From Actinomycetales bacterium (GTDB lineage: Bacteria > Actinomycetota > Actinomycetes > Actinomycetales > Dermatophilaceae), in NCBI GenBank assembly GCA_016710385.1, contig JADJVX010000018.1, positions 62,001 to 126,000 on the forward strand: a stretch of DNA of 64,000 bases, read 5' to 3'. Of this stretch, positions 1 through 9,268 are shown in pieces; the stretch's first letter is position 1, and every line of letters begins with the position of its first letter. Below the pieces are notes generated by a model, which saw nothing but the letters and a program-made list of their open reading frames with translations, was not told where the DNA came from and did not search any database. The position numbers and the translations under genes are program-made.

Positions 1-1352
1 GCTGCCCTTGGCCGATGGCTCGGTCGCGCTGGTGCTCGACCTGGCCGACGGGGGGCAACCTCTCCGACCTCGTGGCAGCCCGTGGGCGCCTCGACGAGGG
101 CGAGGTCTCGACGATCTGCACCCCGCTCGCCTCGGCGCTCGCTGCCCTGCACGATGCCGGCGTGATTCATGGTGACGTGTCACCGACCAACGTCGTGTTC
201 ACCGCCGAGGGCAAGCCGATGCTCACCGATTTCGAGGCCGCCCGCCTGGTCGGGGAAAGCCATCCACCGTTGGTGGCAGGCACCCCCGGATTCGTGGCAC
301 CCGAGGTCGGCGCCGGGATGGTCCCGTCTCCGGCCAGCGATGTCTATGGGCTCGGGGCGTTGGCTTGGCTGGCGCTCTCAGGCCGTCCGCTGCGTGATCG
401 TGCCGATCTCGACGATGCTGCGCATCTCGTCGGTCCGGCGTTCGCGAGCCTCCTGCCCGAACTGCTCGCTAGCGACCCTTCGGCCCGCCCCGGAGCGCCC
501 GACGCTGCGGTGCGCTGCTTCGAAGCGGCCGATCCACTCCCGGTCCGCTTCCCGCCACCCGGCGCCGATCACCTCGAACACGCGCTGACTCAGCGGTTGC
601 GCACCCGGGCCGATGTCGGCGACCTCGGAGGATCACCGACGACCCAATCGGCGTCGCGACCGGTGGCAGGTGGAGATCAGCCAGGGCGCCGGAGGGTGGC
701 CCGGCAACGGGCGGGATCCGAGTCCCCGAGTCGTGGCGGGGATGGGCCCCGTGCCGGCCGCGGCGGCGCGGCACCCGGCATACCGGTCTGGGCGCGTGTG
801 CTTGCCCTCGTGCTCGCCGGGCTCGCGCTGGCCGCGGTGTTGATCTACCTGCTTGTGCGCACCCCGGCAGGGCAGCAGTCGGCACCGTCGGTGACGCCTT
901 CCGCCGCTTCCACGACGCAGGTCACGGCTGGGGCGCCGGCGACGCTCGACCCGGCCACCGCCACCCGGGAGCAGTTGGCGGCCGACCCGGCAGCGGTACT
1001 CAGCGCTCTGGCTCGGGGCCGGGCAGCCGCGCTCACGAGTGCCGACGTCGGGTTGCTCGACCGCGTGGATGCCGCACGCTCGCCGATGTGGACCCACGAC
1101 AGTGAGTTGATCAAGGCGCTCGGTCGCAGCGGTCAGCACTATGACGGATTGAGTTACCAGGTGCGCCACGCCGAATGGGTCTCGGGCGACGAGCGCACGG
1201 CCACCCTGCTTGCGGTCGTCGATCGCGACGCTTACACGGTGATCGGCCCTGGACAGACGCGCCAAACGGTGCCCGCTGAGCCAGGACGGCCGTTCACCTA
1301 CGTCCTCGTGCGCACCGAAGTCGGGTGGCTCATTTCCGACATCAAGGAATAG
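1..1352 (+). CDS. Ser/Thr protein kinase-like membrane protein, 5'-truncated and probably frameshifted
   Basis: C-terminal part of a eukaryotic-type kinase; the N-lobe lies before the window. From base 2 one frame reads a hinge-like LVLDLADGG; from about base 50 the homologous reading continues one frame over as GGNLSDLVAARG. The switch falls on a run of six G (50-55), so a one-base insertion or a sequencing error is likely, and the ATG at 15 is not a real start. The catalytic loop is HGDVSPTNV (HGD, not HRD), the Mg loop is DFE rather than DFG, and a GTPGFVAPE activation segment is present. A linker, one membrane helix (about 785-860) and an extracytoplasmic domain follow. Active kinase or pseudokinase cannot be decided. 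Confidence 0.7.
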   Translation, partial: CPWPMARSRWCSTWPTGGNLSDLVAARGRLDEGEVSTICTPLASALAALHDAGVIHGDVSPTNVVFTAEGKPMLTDFEAARLVGESHPPLVAGTPGFVAPEVGAGMVPSPASDVYGLGALAWLALSGRPLRDRADLDDAAHLVGPAFASLLPELLASDPSARPGAPDAAVRCFEAADPLPVRFPPPGADHLEHALTQRLRTRADVGDLGGSPTTQSASRPVAGGDQPGRRRVARQRAGSESPSRGGDGPRAGRGGAAPGIPVWARVLALVLAGLALAAVLIYLLVRTPAGQQSAPSVTPSAASTTQVTAGAPATLDPATATREQLAADPAAVLSALARGRAAALTSADVGLLDRVDAARSPMWTHDSELIKALGRSGQHYDGLSYQVRHAEWVSGDERTATLLAVVDRDAYTVIGPGQTRQTVPAEPGRPFTYVLVRTEVGWLISDIKE

Positions 1353-1356
1353 TCGG

Positions 1357-2271
1357 TCAGCGACGCCCAGATCCGACGAGGTAGCCGACACCGTCGGCAA
1401 GCGACGGCTGCGCGAACCGGAAGCCGTGGTCGGTCAGTCGGGTCGGCAGCACCCGCTGGCTGGCCAGGATGTCGTCGGCGAACTCCCCGACGGCGACACG
1501 CAGTGCCACTGCCGGCGCCGGCAGAATAGCTGGACGCCCCAGCGCTCGGCCGATCTCGGTGGCGATCTCGCGTTGGGGTCGTGGCTCAGGAGCGGTCAGG
1601 TTGACCGGACCGATGAGCTCTGGGTGATCGACAAGGTGGATCAGAGCCGCTACTTCATCCTCCAGGGTGATCCACGGCCACCACTGTCGACCCGAGCCGA
1701 GCGGGCCGCCCAAGCCCAGTCGCGCCAGCCGCAACAGGCGTTGAAAGGCGCCACCTGTCGGCGCCATCACCAATCCGGTGCGGGCCAGGGCCACGGGTGC
1801 ACCGCTGGCTGACGCGGCTGCGGTCGCTCCTTCCCACACCTGCACGACCTCGGCGAGGAAGCCGTCACCCCCCGGGCTGGCCTCGGTGAGGATCTCATCG
1901 CCCCGGCTGCCGTAGAAGCCGACCGCCGACGCGCTCACCAGGCGGATCGGCCGCCCGATCGTGGCGATCGCCTCGGCGAGCGCCGTGGTCCCATCCAGCC
2001 GCGACCGCAGGACAAGGTCCTTGTATGCCGGAGTCCACCGCCGATCGCCGACCCCGGCCCCGGCCAGGTGGACGACGGCATCGACCTTGTCCAGCGCTGA
2101 CGTGGGGAGGCTGCGGTGTTCGGGGTCCCACTGCCGTTCCTCTCGACCGGACGGCTCGTGGCGCACCAGCCGCACGACCTCGTCGCCCCGAGCGGTGAGT
2201 TGACGCGACAGCGCACCGCCGATGAGCCCGGAGGCCCCCGTGATGGCGATGCGCCGCCGCGTCGAACTCAC
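1357..2271 (-). CDS. TIGR01777 family NAD(P)-binding epimerase-like protein
   Basis: Short-chain dehydrogenase/epimerase fold protein of 304 residues. The N-terminal [13 protein letters not shown] is the Rossmann dinucleotide-binding loop (GxxGxxG), and the C-terminal part with [15 protein letters not shown] matches the DUF1731 tail typical of the TIGR01777/YfcH group. The substrate is not known for the family. It starts with GTG at 2271, overlapping the sucB stop by four bases (GTGA), so it should be translationally coupled to sucB. M. tuberculosis has the same dlaT then epimerase order (Rv2215-Rv2216, from memory), suggesting an old link to the dehydrogenase complex or lipoate metabolism (inference). 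Confidence 0.9.
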   Translation of the reverse strand: MSSTRRRIAITGASGLIGGALSRQLTARGDEVVRLVRHEPSGREERQWDPEHRSLPTSALDKVDAVVHLAGAGVGDRRWTPAYKDLVLRSRLDGTTALAEAIATIGRPIRLVSASAVGFYGSRGDEILTEASPGGDGFLAEVVQVWEGATAAASASGAPVALARTGLVMAPTGGAFQRLLRLARLGLGGPLGSGRQWWPWITLEDEVAALIHLVDHPELIGPVNLTAPEPRPQREIATEIGRALGRPAILPAPAVALRVAVGEFADDILASQRVLPTRLTDHGFRFAQPSLADGVGYLVGSGRR

Positions 2272-4070
2272 AGGTTGAGGTCCGCTTCGAAGTTGCCCTC
2301 TTCGAGACGTGACTTCATGGTGCCGAGGAACCGCGCGGCGTCCGCGCCATCGACGATGCGGTGGTCGTAGGACAGCGCGAGGTACATCATCGAACGCACG
2401 GCGATGGTCTCGCCGCCGTCTGCGTCGGTGACGACGACCGGACGCTTGACGAGGGCACCGGTGCCGAGAATCGCCACCTGAGGCTGGTTGATGATCGGGG
2501 TGTCGAACAGCGCGCCCCGACTGCCGGTGTTGGTGATGGTGAAGGTGCCACCGGTGAGGTCGTCGGGCGTGATGCGGTTGGTGCGGGTGCGGTCGGCGAC
2601 GTCCTTGATGGCGCGGGCCAGGCCGGCGATGTTGAGGTCACCGGCGTTCTTCACGACCGGGACGATGAGGCCGCGCTCGGTGTCGACCGCGATCGAGAGG
2701 TGCTCCTGACCGTGGTAAACGACCGAGTCACCCTCGATGCTCGCGTTGACCGTTGGGTGCACCTTGAGCGCCTCGACGGCGGCCAGCGCCAAGAAGGGCA
2801 GGTAGCTCAGGCTGGTGCCTTCCCGGGCCTCGAATGCCGTCTTGGACCGAGCGCGGAGCCGGGCAACCTTGGTGAGATCGACCTCGACGACTGTGGTGAG
2901 CTGAGCGGAGATCTGGAGCGACTCGACCATCCGGGCGGCGATGACCTTGCGCAGGCGGCTCATCTTCTCCACCGTGCCGCGCTTGCCGCCGGCTGACGGT
3001 GCTGACGGCGTCGGGGCCGGCGCGGCAGCGGGAGCTGGTGCGGGGGCGGGAGCGGGCGCAGGGGCGGGCGCAGGGGCGGGCGCCGGTGCCGGAGCGGCAG
3101 CTGGGGGTGCGGCGGGGACAGGGTTGACTGCCGCCATCACGTCTTGCTTGCGGATCCGTCCGCCGACCCCCGATCCGGTCACGCGGGTCAGGTCGACGCC
3201 GTGCTGGCCCGCTAGCTTGCGCACCAACGGTGTGGCGTAGACGCCGTCACTGCCTGCCGTGGCTGTCTCCTCGTCCTCGGCGGCAGGAGCGGGGGCCGGA
3301 GCCGGAGCGGGCGCGGGAGCGGGAGCCGGAGCCGGCGCGGGGGCAGGAGCGGGAGCGGGAGCCGGGGCAGGTGCGGGAGCCGGGTCGGCGACCTCGGTGG
3401 AGGGTGCGGGGACTTCGGCCGAGCCCCCGATGGTGGCCAGCGGCGCGCCCACGGCGGCAACCTCGTCCTCGTTGACAAGGATCGCTGAGAGCACGCCGGC
3501 GAATGGCGAGGGGATCTCGGTGTCGACCTTGTCGGTGGACACCTCAAGGAGCGGCTCGTCGAGCGCGACCGTGTCGCCCACAGCCTTGAGCCAACGGGTG
3601 ACCGTGCCCTCGGTGACCGACTCGCCAAGAGCCGGCATCGTGACCTGCTGGCCACCAGTGACGGCGGGAGCAGGCGCTGGCGCTGCTGCCGGCGCTGCCT
3701 CGACCGCGGGAGCCGGGACGGGCTCCGGGGCCACCTCCGGCGCCGCGGCCGGGACAGGCTCGGGCGCTGCTGCGGGAGCTGCCGGAGCCTCGGCAGGCTG
3801 GCTCTCGGGCGCTGCAGGCGCGGGCGCAGCCACACCGTCGCCGATGACCGCCAGGTCGGCGCCCACGGCGGCGACCTCGTCCTCCTGGACAAGGATCTCC
3901 TGGACCGTGCCGGCGACGGGAGACGGGATCTCGGTGTCGACCTTGTCGGTGGACACCTCGAGCAAAGGCTCGTCCACCTCGACGCGATCACCCACGCTCT
4001 TGAGCCACCGGGTGACCGTCCCCTCCGTGACGGACTCTCCCAGGGCCGGCATGGTCACGCGTGCGGACAT
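2268..4070 (-). CDS. sucB: 2-oxoacid dehydrogenase E2, dihydrolipoamide acyltransferase with two lipoyl domains
   Basis: E2 core of the 2-oxoglutarate (or shared 2-oxoacid) dehydrogenase complex; it moves acyl groups from E1 to CoA on swinging lipoyl arms. Two lipoyl domains each carry the lipoylation site STDKVDTE (lysines near residues 43 and 181). A peripheral-subunit-binding domain ([17 protein letters not shown], about 275-315) and the acyltransferase domain with the SYDHRIVDG active-site motif near the C terminus follow. Linkers are long Ala-Pro runs, the largest over 30 residues of strict alternation. Two in-frame ATGs exist at 4079 and 4070; GAGGAG lies 9 nt before the one at 4070 and directly abuts the other, so I chose 4070. 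Probably co-transcribed after lpdA. Confidence 0.95.
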   Translation of the reverse strand: MSARVTMPALGESVTEGTVTRWLKSVGDRVEVDEPLLEVSTDKVDTEIPSPVAGTVQEILVQEDEVAAVGADLAVIGDGVAAPAPAAPESQPAEAPAAPAAAPEPVPAAAPEVAPEPVPAPAVEAAPAAAPAPAPAVTGGQQVTMPALGESVTEGTVTRWLKAVGDTVALDEPLLEVSTDKVDTEIPSPFAGVLSAILVNEDEVAAVGAPLATIGGSAEVPAPSTEVADPAPAPAPAPAPAPAPAPAPAPAPAPAPAPAPAPAAEDEETATAGSDGVYATPLVRKLAGQHGVDLTRVTGSGVGGRIRKQDVMAAVNPVPAAPPAAAPAPAPAPAPAPAPAPAPAPAPAAAPAPTPSAPSAGGKRGTVEKMSRLRKVIAARMVESLQISAQLTTVVEVDLTKVARLRARSKTAFEAREGTSLSYLPFLALAAVEALKVHPTVNASIEGDSVVYHGQEHLSIAVDTERGLIVPVVKNAGDLNIAGLARAIKDVADRTRTNRITPDDLTGGTFTITNTGSRGALFDTPIINQPQVAILGTGALVKRPVVVTDADGGETIAVRSMMYLALSYDHRIVDGADAARFLGTMKSRLEEGNFEADLNL

Positions 4071-4123
4071 CTGCGTCATCTCCTCGTTGTGCCTTCGGTC
4101 AACTCATCGACTGCGGGGGCGGT

Positions 4124-5503
4124 TCAGGCGTGGGCGTGTAGTGGTTTGCCGGCGAGAGCCAGGTGCGCCTCGCCGAGTGCTTCGTTCTGCGTCGGATGGG
4201 CGTGGATCAACGGGGCGACATCCTCGGGGGTGCCCTCCCAGCCCACGATGAGCTGAGCCTCGCCGACCTGTTCCCCCATCCGGGCACCGATCATATGGAC
4301 CCCCACGACCTGGCCGGTTGAGCTCTTGACGAGCTTCACAAAACCTTGGGTACCCAAAATCTGGGACTTGCCGTTCCCACCGAGCGAGTATTCGTAGGTG
4401 CTCACGTTTTCGTCGGACTCGCGGGCTTGTGCCTCGGTTAGCCCGACGCTGGCGATCTCCGGGTCGCAGTAGGTGACCCGGGGGATCGACCGGTCGGAGA
4501 TCGGCGTCGGGGTAAGCCCGGCGATCTGCTCGGCAACGAAAATCCCGTGCGCGAATCCACGATGCGCCAGTTGCAACCCCGGGACGACGTCTCCCACGGC
4601 ATACACGGTGGGGAGGTTGGTGCGCAGCCGTTCGTCGGTCGGGACATAACCGCGGTCCGTCACCACGCCGACCTCGGCCAGGCCGAGTCCGTCGGTGACG
4701 GGTCCGCGGCCGACGGCGACGAGCAGGACATCCGCCGTGAGTGAGTCGCCCCCCTCGATCTCCACCGTCACCGAGGCATCGTCCTGGGTCACTCCGGTGA
4801 CCCGCGTGTCGGTGCGGACCGTGATCCCGCGCCGGGTAAACGCCCGAGTGAGTTGTTTGGAGATCGCCGGATCCTCCGCCGCGACCAGCCGAGGGAGAGC
4901 CTCGAGGACGGTCACCTGGGCTCCTAGCGAGCGCCACGCAGAGGCGAACTCGACGCCGATGACACCGCCACCGAGCACGATGGCGGAGGCCGGCACGCTC
5001 TCGGCCCGCAATGCCTCGTCGCTGCTGAGGATGCGCCCGCCGATCGTCACACCGGGGATGGTGCGGGAGGCCGAGCCCGTCGCGACGACGAGGTTGCGTC
5101 CAGTGACGATGCGATCGCCGACGCTGACCGTGGTTGGCGAGGCAATGCGCGCATCTCCGTGGATCATGTCGATCTTGGCTGACTTCACCAGGCCCTGCAG
5201 CCCCTTGTAGAGGCGTGAGACGACCGACTGCTGGTAGGAGAGCACCGCGGGCATGTCGATGCCAGACACGCTGGACTGGACTCCGAACCGTGCACCGTCC
5301 CGGGCCACATCGGCGACCTCAGCGGCATGCAGGAGCGCCTTGGTGGGGATGCAGCCGCGGTGCAGGCAGGTGCCGCCGAGTTTGTCACGTTCGATGAGGG
5401 CAACTGTCAGCCCGAGTTGCGCTGCACGCAGCGCGCAGGCATAGCCCCCGCTGCCAGCACCCACGATGACGACGTCGTAGACGGGATCGGCCTCAGCAGA
5501 CAT
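4124..5503 (-). CDS. lpdA: Dihydrolipoyl dehydrogenase (E3)
   Basis: FAD disulfide oxidoreductase of 459 residues that re-oxidises dihydrolipoamide on E2 with NAD+. It shows the FAD-binding VVIVGAGSGGYACA, the redox disulfide in GGTCLHRGC (Cys46 and Cys51), a second Rossmann loop (VLGGGVIGVEFA), the ATG-like YAVGDV motif near the FAD, and the catalytic His-Glu pair in HAHPTQNE at the C terminus. The reading frame is open upstream to 5590, but ATG 5503 has AGGAG at good spacing and leaves 53 nt to the upstream gene, so I start there. A GGCATAC word lies inside the YAVGDV codons. It precedes sucB with a gap of about 50 nt, consistent with an lpdA-sucB-TIGR01777 operon. Confidence 0.95.
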   Translation of the reverse strand: MSAEADPVYDVVIVGAGSGGYACALRAAQLGLTVALIERDKLGGTCLHRGCIPTKALLHAAEVADVARDGARFGVQSSVSGIDMPAVLSYQQSVVSRLYKGLQGLVKSAKIDMIHGDARIASPTTVSVGDRIVTGRNLVVATGSASRTIPGVTIGGRILSSDEALRAESVPASAIVLGGGVIGVEFASAWRSLGAQVTVLEALPRLVAAEDPAISKQLTRAFTRRGITVRTDTRVTGVTQDDASVTVEIEGGDSLTADVLLVAVGRGPVTDGLGLAEVGVVTDRGYVPTDERLRTNLPTVYAVGDVVPGLQLAHRGFAHGIFVAEQIAGLTPTPISDRSIPRVTYCDPEIASVGLTEAQARESDENVSTYEYSLGGNGKSQILGTQGFVKLVKSSTGQVVGVHMIGARMGEQVGEAQLIVGWEGTPEDVAPLIHAHPTQNEALGEAHLALAGKPLHAHA

Positions 5504-5556
5504 CAAGGGTGCTCCTGGGGGTGGGGCGGCGTTGAGAGGCATCTTGTCATCTTCGC

Positions 5557-6711
5557 TCACGAGGTCGCGAACTCGGTCAGCATCGCGCACCCGGGCCCGA
5601 GCGTGGGCACGACGTCAGCGCGGGCGCTGTCGAACCACGCGACCTTGGCGCCGCTGTCGATCGGGCTCGCCGTGGGCAGCGCGCGACGCGCCCGATCGGT
5701 CGGTTTGACGGTGCACCACATCGCGAACGACTCGGCAAAGTCCTCGACCGGGTTAGTCGCCGCATAGCGCGAGACGAAGGAGCGAGGGCGGGCTGCATAG
5801 AGGTCCTCACCGGCCTTCACGCGATCCTCAATGGAGCTGAGCGACTCTGCTTGCTTGACGGCTTGCAGTTGGGCCGCATCCCAGGAGCCGGAGATGTACC
5901 TGTTGAGCATGGCCGCCGGGCGCAGACAACCGCTGCCGACCGACCGTGTCTCACACACCGGTGCCTCGACCGTGGTGGTCTGCGAATCATTGAGGCTGAC
6001 GATGTGGGCGAGCTCGTGGGCGACCAGCCAGGCCAGGTCACTGCGGTCAATGCCGTTGGGGGCGAAGGCGAGCCGCCAGCGGTTGTCGTCGAAGGTGGAG
6101 TACGTGACCCGCTTGGGGACCGCCTCGCCGTCGATGACGAACTGGCCTTTCTCGGGGGTCGGGTCCGCATCGAAGACGAGGAACTCCTCGAGGTACCTCA
6201 CATGTTGCGGGGCCAGGCGGGTGACGAGCTCCCACAACTGCAGGTCGCACGGGCGCGGCGCCCCGAGACCGTCGATCGGGGAGAGAGTGCCGGAGCGGAC
6301 GGCATACAGGCGTTGCAGCTCCGCGCCCTCGCCGAGGTCGTCCACCTCGTCACCGAATGGGTCGCCGGCCGGGAAGGTGGCACCGGTCGGTGGGTTGTCC
6401 CCGCGCAGACAGGAGCTCGCGTATGCCGGTACGGCCGGGGTGGGCACGGCGGCGGCGGTCTCGGTGGGCTCGCTCACCGTCTGGGTGGCGGACTCACTGT
6501 CGAGCCACGGCGGGAAGGTCGCCGAGGGACCACCGGCGCGGTCGGCGGGCGCCGTGGGGGCAGCGGGAGCGGCGGTGGATGGGGGGCCTGGCTCGGTGAG
6601 GCCCCACCACCAGGCCACATGACCGACGGCGTGCAGCAATGTCGCGACCATCACCGCCGCGATCAACACTGTCCACGAGCGCTCGGACCGGGAGCGTGCT
6701 GGCACTGACAC
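5557..6711 (-). CDS. Membrane-anchored putative zinc metallopeptidase (HELAH)
   Basis: Protein of 384 residues with one N-terminal membrane helix (about residues 13-34), a low-complexity Ala/Pro/Thr stretch, then an extracytoplasmic domain. It carries WLVAHELAHIVSLND, a HExxH zinc-binding motif, followed by several cysteines and a conserved-looking FAESFAMWC segment that could give the third ligand. I do not recognise the family; peptidase function is inferred from the motif alone. It starts with GTG 6711 and diverges from the 6729 gene with only 17 nt between starts. It lies upstream of lpdA on the same strand, 53 nt away. Confidence 0.65.
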   Translation of the reverse strand: MSVPARSRSERSWTVLIAAVMVATLLHAVGHVAWWWGLTEPGPPSTAAPAAPTAPADRAGGPSATFPPWLDSESATQTVSEPTETAAAVPTPAVPAYASSCLRGDNPPTGATFPAGDPFGDEVDDLGEGAELQRLYAVRSGTLSPIDGLGAPRPCDLQLWELVTRLAPQHVRYLEEFLVFDADPTPEKGQFVIDGEAVPKRVTYSTFDDNRWRLAFAPNGIDRSDLAWLVAHELAHIVSLNDSQTTTVEAPVCETRSVGSGCLRPAAMLNRYISGSWDAAQLQAVKQAESLSSIEDRVKAGEDLYAARPRSFVSRYAATNPVEDFAESFAMWCTVKPTDRARRALPTASPIDSGAKVAWFDSARADVVPTLGPGCAMLTEFATS

Positions 6712-6715
6712 AGCA

Positions 6716-6721
6716 TAAGGT
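6716..6721 (+). promoter_or_regulatory. -10 element, leaderless start of the 6729 gene
   Basis: TAAGGT lies 7 nt before ATG 6729 and no Shine-Dalgarno sequence is present, consistent with transcription starting at the ATG. Confidence 0.45.
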
Positions 6722-6728
6722 CGGGGCT

Positions 6729-7097
6729 ATGGGACTGTTCGGACGTCGACGGCGTCGAGAATCGGGTCAACCCGGCCGCGTGGACGGGCCCGCGATGAGC
6801 ATCGATCTAACTGCCGTTCGCTCGCACTTCGCGGGGTTCGTCGCATCGCGTCGCGGAGTCGAGGCGTTCATCGAGCCCGCGACCAACGTCAGCGCGTGCA
6901 GCATCGTCCTCGTGGCGACCGACGGCGAATGGACTCGGCGCGCTGTCGGCACCAAGCAGGCGGGATTCGACCTCGCTCGCGACTTCGGAATCCCGGTCTA
7001 TGACGTGCTGCTCACGGGATACCCACCGCGCATGCGACAGTGGAGCTCCCAACGCCGCCGCGCCAGCGGCGACACCCAGGGAGAGGGACACCGATGA
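6729..7097 (+). CDS. Conserved hypothetical protein
   Basis: Small soluble protein of 122 residues. A basic N-terminal stretch (GLFGRRRRRES) precedes a compact alpha/beta region including FIEPATNVSACSIVLVATDGEWTRR and ending in a polar tail. No catalytic motif is visible, and I cannot name its function. ATG 6729 was chosen because a TAAGGT -10 hexamer sits 7 nt upstream and the protein before it in the same frame is unlike any domain. It overlaps the next gene by ATGA (7094-7097), so the two are translationally coupled. Confidence 0.7.
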   Translation: MGLFGRRRRRESGQPGRVDGPAMSIDLTAVRSHFAGFVASRRGVEAFIEPATNVSACSIVLVATDGEWTRRAVGTKQAGFDLARDFGIPVYDVLLTGYPPRMRQWSSQRRRASGDTQGEGHR

Positions 7098-7318
7098 CCG
7101 ACTCGAAACCGACCGCCGTCTCTGGCGACACCGCCGACCACGGCGCGAGCCCCAAGCCGACGGTGTCGGAGGAGACCAAGGCCAAGTTCCGCGAGGCGTT
7201 GGCCCGCAAGCAGGCTCACGGTGGCCGATCCGGTGGAGCCGAGGGCGAGTCCAAGGTGCACGAGGCCCACGGACCTGCCGCCGCCCAGCGGATGTTCCGC
7301 CGCAAGTCCGGCGGCTAA
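7094..7318 (+). CDS. DUF5302-like small protein
   Basis: A 74-residue polar, probably disordered protein. The middle ETKAKFREALARKQAH helix and the C-terminal AAQRMFRRKSGG match my memory of the actinobacterial DUF5302 family, which has no known function. Start ATG overlaps the stop of the preceding gene in an ATGA arrangement. It is followed by gcvT in the same direction, but gcvT has its own promoter signal. Confidence 0.7.
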   Translation: MTDSKPTAVSGDTADHGASPKPTVSEETKAKFREALARKQAHGGRSGGAEGESKVHEAHGPAAAQRMFRRKSGG

Positions 7319-7352
7319 GCGCCACCACGGCATACGAACGTGCGCGACCCGC

Positions 7353-7358
7353 TAGGTT
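7353..7358 (+). promoter_or_regulatory. -10 element of leaderless gcvT
   Basis: TAGGTT ends 6 nt before ATG 7365; there is no ribosome-binding site. A GGCATAC word (7329-7335) sits where the -35 box would be expected. Confidence 0.5.
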
Positions 7359-7364
7359 GACCGC

Positions 7365-8462
7365 ATGACCTTGTTGCGCTCGCCTCTGCACGACCGTCAC
7401 GTCGCACTCGGTGCCAAACTCGCCGACTTCGGTGGGTGGGAGATGCCGATCGAATACCCCGGGGGCGGGGTTGTCGCGGAGCACACCGCAGTGCGCGAGC
7501 GGGTGGGGATCTTCGACGTCAGCCACCTCGGCAAGGCGCTCGTGCGCGGGCCTGGAGCGGCGGATTTCGTCAATCGTTGCTTCACCAACGATCTGCGCCG
7601 CATTGGCCCTGGGCAGGCCCAGTACACGATGTGCTGCGACGACAACGGCGGGGTCGTCGACGACCTCATCCAATACCTACGCAGCGACGACGAGGTCTTC
7701 CTCATCCCCAACGCTGCCAACACGACCGAGGTCGTGCGCCGTCTGACCGCGGCCGCCCCCGAGGGCATCGAGGTCACCAATCTGCACCAGGACTACGCGG
7801 TCATCGCGGTGCAGGGTCCGCAGAGCGACGAGGTGCTTCAGGCGCTCGAGCTGCCGGTCGGGCACGACTACATGCAGTTCCGCGAGGTGCAGTGGCGCGG
7901 TCGGCCGGTCATCGTCTGTCGCACGGGTTACACCGGCGAACGGGGCTACGAACTCGTCCCCACCTGGGACACCGCGGGCGAATTGTGGGACGCCCTCGTG
8001 GCGGCCATGGCGGCATACGACGGTATGCCGTGTGGTCTCGGCGCGCGCGACACGCTGCGCACCGAGATGGGCTATCCGCTGCACGGCCAGGACCTGTCAC
8101 TGCAGATCACCCCAGTCCAGGCGCGCTCCGGCTGGGCCGTCGGTTGGAAGAAGGACGAGTTCTGGGGACGTGAGGCACTGCTGGCCGAGCGTGCCACCGG
8201 GCCGGCGCGGATCAGCCGCGGTGTCTCGGTGAGCGGGCGCGGCATCCCCCGAGCGCACTGCGCGGTCACCAAGGACGGTGCGGTCGTCGGCGAGGTGACC
8301 TCGGGCACCTTCTCGCCGACCCTCAAGCACGGCATCGCTCTCGCGCTGCTCGACCCCTCGGTCGCCGAAGGTGACGAGGTGGCGATCGACGTGCGGGGCC
8401 GCGCCGTCGCGGGGACGGTTGTCAAGCCCCCGTTCGTCCAGGTCCAGGTGCGTCAGGACTGA
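7365..8462 (+). CDS. gcvT: Aminomethyltransferase, glycine cleavage system T protein
   Basis: Folate-dependent T protein of the glycine cleavage system, releasing ammonia from the aminomethyl-lipoyl H protein and making methylene-THF. The 365-residue length is normal. Recognisable segments are the N-terminal [31 protein letters not shown] [13 protein letters not shown], the folate-site [13 protein letters not shown], and the C-terminal [19 protein letters not shown]. gcvP and gcvH are not in the window, so the genes are split. It overlaps the convergent ECF S-component gene by 41 bases. Two GTATGCC words lie 11 bp apart near 8012-8029, read in frame as AAY and GMP. Confidence 0.96.
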   Translation: MTLLRSPLHDRHVALGAKLADFGGWEMPIEYPGGGVVAEHTAVRERVGIFDVSHLGKALVRGPGAADFVNRCFTNDLRRIGPGQAQYTMCCDDNGGVVDDLIQYLRSDDEVFLIPNAANTTEVVRRLTAAAPEGIEVTNLHQDYAVIAVQGPQSDEVLQALELPVGHDYMQFREVQWRGRPVIVCRTGYTGERGYELVPTWDTAGELWDALVAAMAAYDGMPCGLGARDTLRTEMGYPLHGQDLSLQITPVQARSGWAVGWKKDEFWGREALLAERATGPARISRGVSVSGRGIPRAHCAVTKDGAVVGEVTSGTFSPTLKHGIALALLDPSVAEGDEVAIDVRGRAVAGTVVKPPFVQVQVRQD

Positions 8463-9258
8463 CCTCGAAGGCGGCCCGCCGCACCGCGCGCCTCAAGGTG
8501 CTGAGCACCGGTCGGCCCGCGATGACCACCGCGACCGCGGTGACGATGCCCCGGGGCAGGTCCCAGCCCAGCGATGTCGCGAGGTAGAAGCGGCCGTAGT
8601 TGGCGAGGTTGTCCGCGATCGGCGCCCCCGGCACGAAGCCGGCTCCGATCGGTGCGGTCTCGGGGCTGAGGAAGGGCCAGAACCACAGGTTCATCACCGC
8701 GCCGTAGACCAGGCCGGCCACGAACCCGTATGCCGTGAGCAGGGCGATCTCGGCACGACCTGATGCGCGCGGAAGCATCGCCGCACCCAGGCCGACCCAT
8801 CCGGCGGCGAGCATCTGGAAGGGCAGCCATGGGCCGATCCCTGCGGTGAGGAAGGCCCCGGCCAGCAGCGCGAGAGCGCCCAGGAGGAACCCCATGCTCC
8901 GTCCCAATACCCGACCACCGAGCACGAGCAGAATGAATACCGGCTCGAGGCCCGCGGTGCCGGCGGAGAGCACTCGCAGCCCGGCTCCGACCGCAGCGAG
9001 GACCCCGAGGACCGCGATGGTCTTGGGGTCGAGGCCGACGCTCGTCGCCTCGGCGAGCACGACGAGGGTGAGTAGCCCGAGGACCACGGCAAACAGCCAG
9101 GGGGCCTGCTGGCCGTGAGCCAGGCTGAACTCCCGGTCGGCCACGAACGGCCAGAGGAAGGAACCACCACCCACGACGGTGGTCACGCCCAGGACCGCTG
9201 CTGCCGGCCGCCGGAACCTCACCATGGCCGGTTGCCCTGGGGCGTAACCGGCCGACAC
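8422..9258 (-). CDS. ECF transporter S component (probable cobalamin specificity)
   Basis: Hydrophobic protein of 278 residues with about seven to eight membrane segments and no ATPase motif, located directly after the fused ECF ATPase. This is the position and architecture of an energy-coupling-factor substrate-binding subunit. The operon starts behind a cobalamin riboswitch, so B12 or a corrinoid precursor is the likely cargo (inference; the family is sequence-diverse). It is last in the operon, 10 nt after the ATPase stop, and its 3' end runs 41 bp into convergent gcvT. Confidence 0.8.
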   Translation of the reverse strand: MSAGYAPGQPAMVRFRRPAAAVLGVTTVVGGGSFLWPFVADREFSLAHGQQAPWLFAVVLGLLTLVVLAEATSVGLDPKTIAVLGVLAAVGAGLRVLSAGTAGLEPVFILLVLGGRVLGRSMGFLLGALALLAGAFLTAGIGPWLPFQMLAAGWVGLGAAMLPRASGRAEIALLTAYGFVAGLVYGAVMNLWFWPFLSPETAPIGAGFVPGAPIADNLANYGRFYLATSLGWDLPRGIVTAVAVVIAGRPVLSTLRRAVRRAAFEVSPDAPGPGRTGA

Positions 9259-9268
9259 CTCGCGGTGG

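Noticed and set aside
15..17. ATG at base 15 as the start of the first kinase
   Set aside because: The frame before the G6 run encodes unrelated residues; the kinase-like reading lies in another frame up to about base 49.
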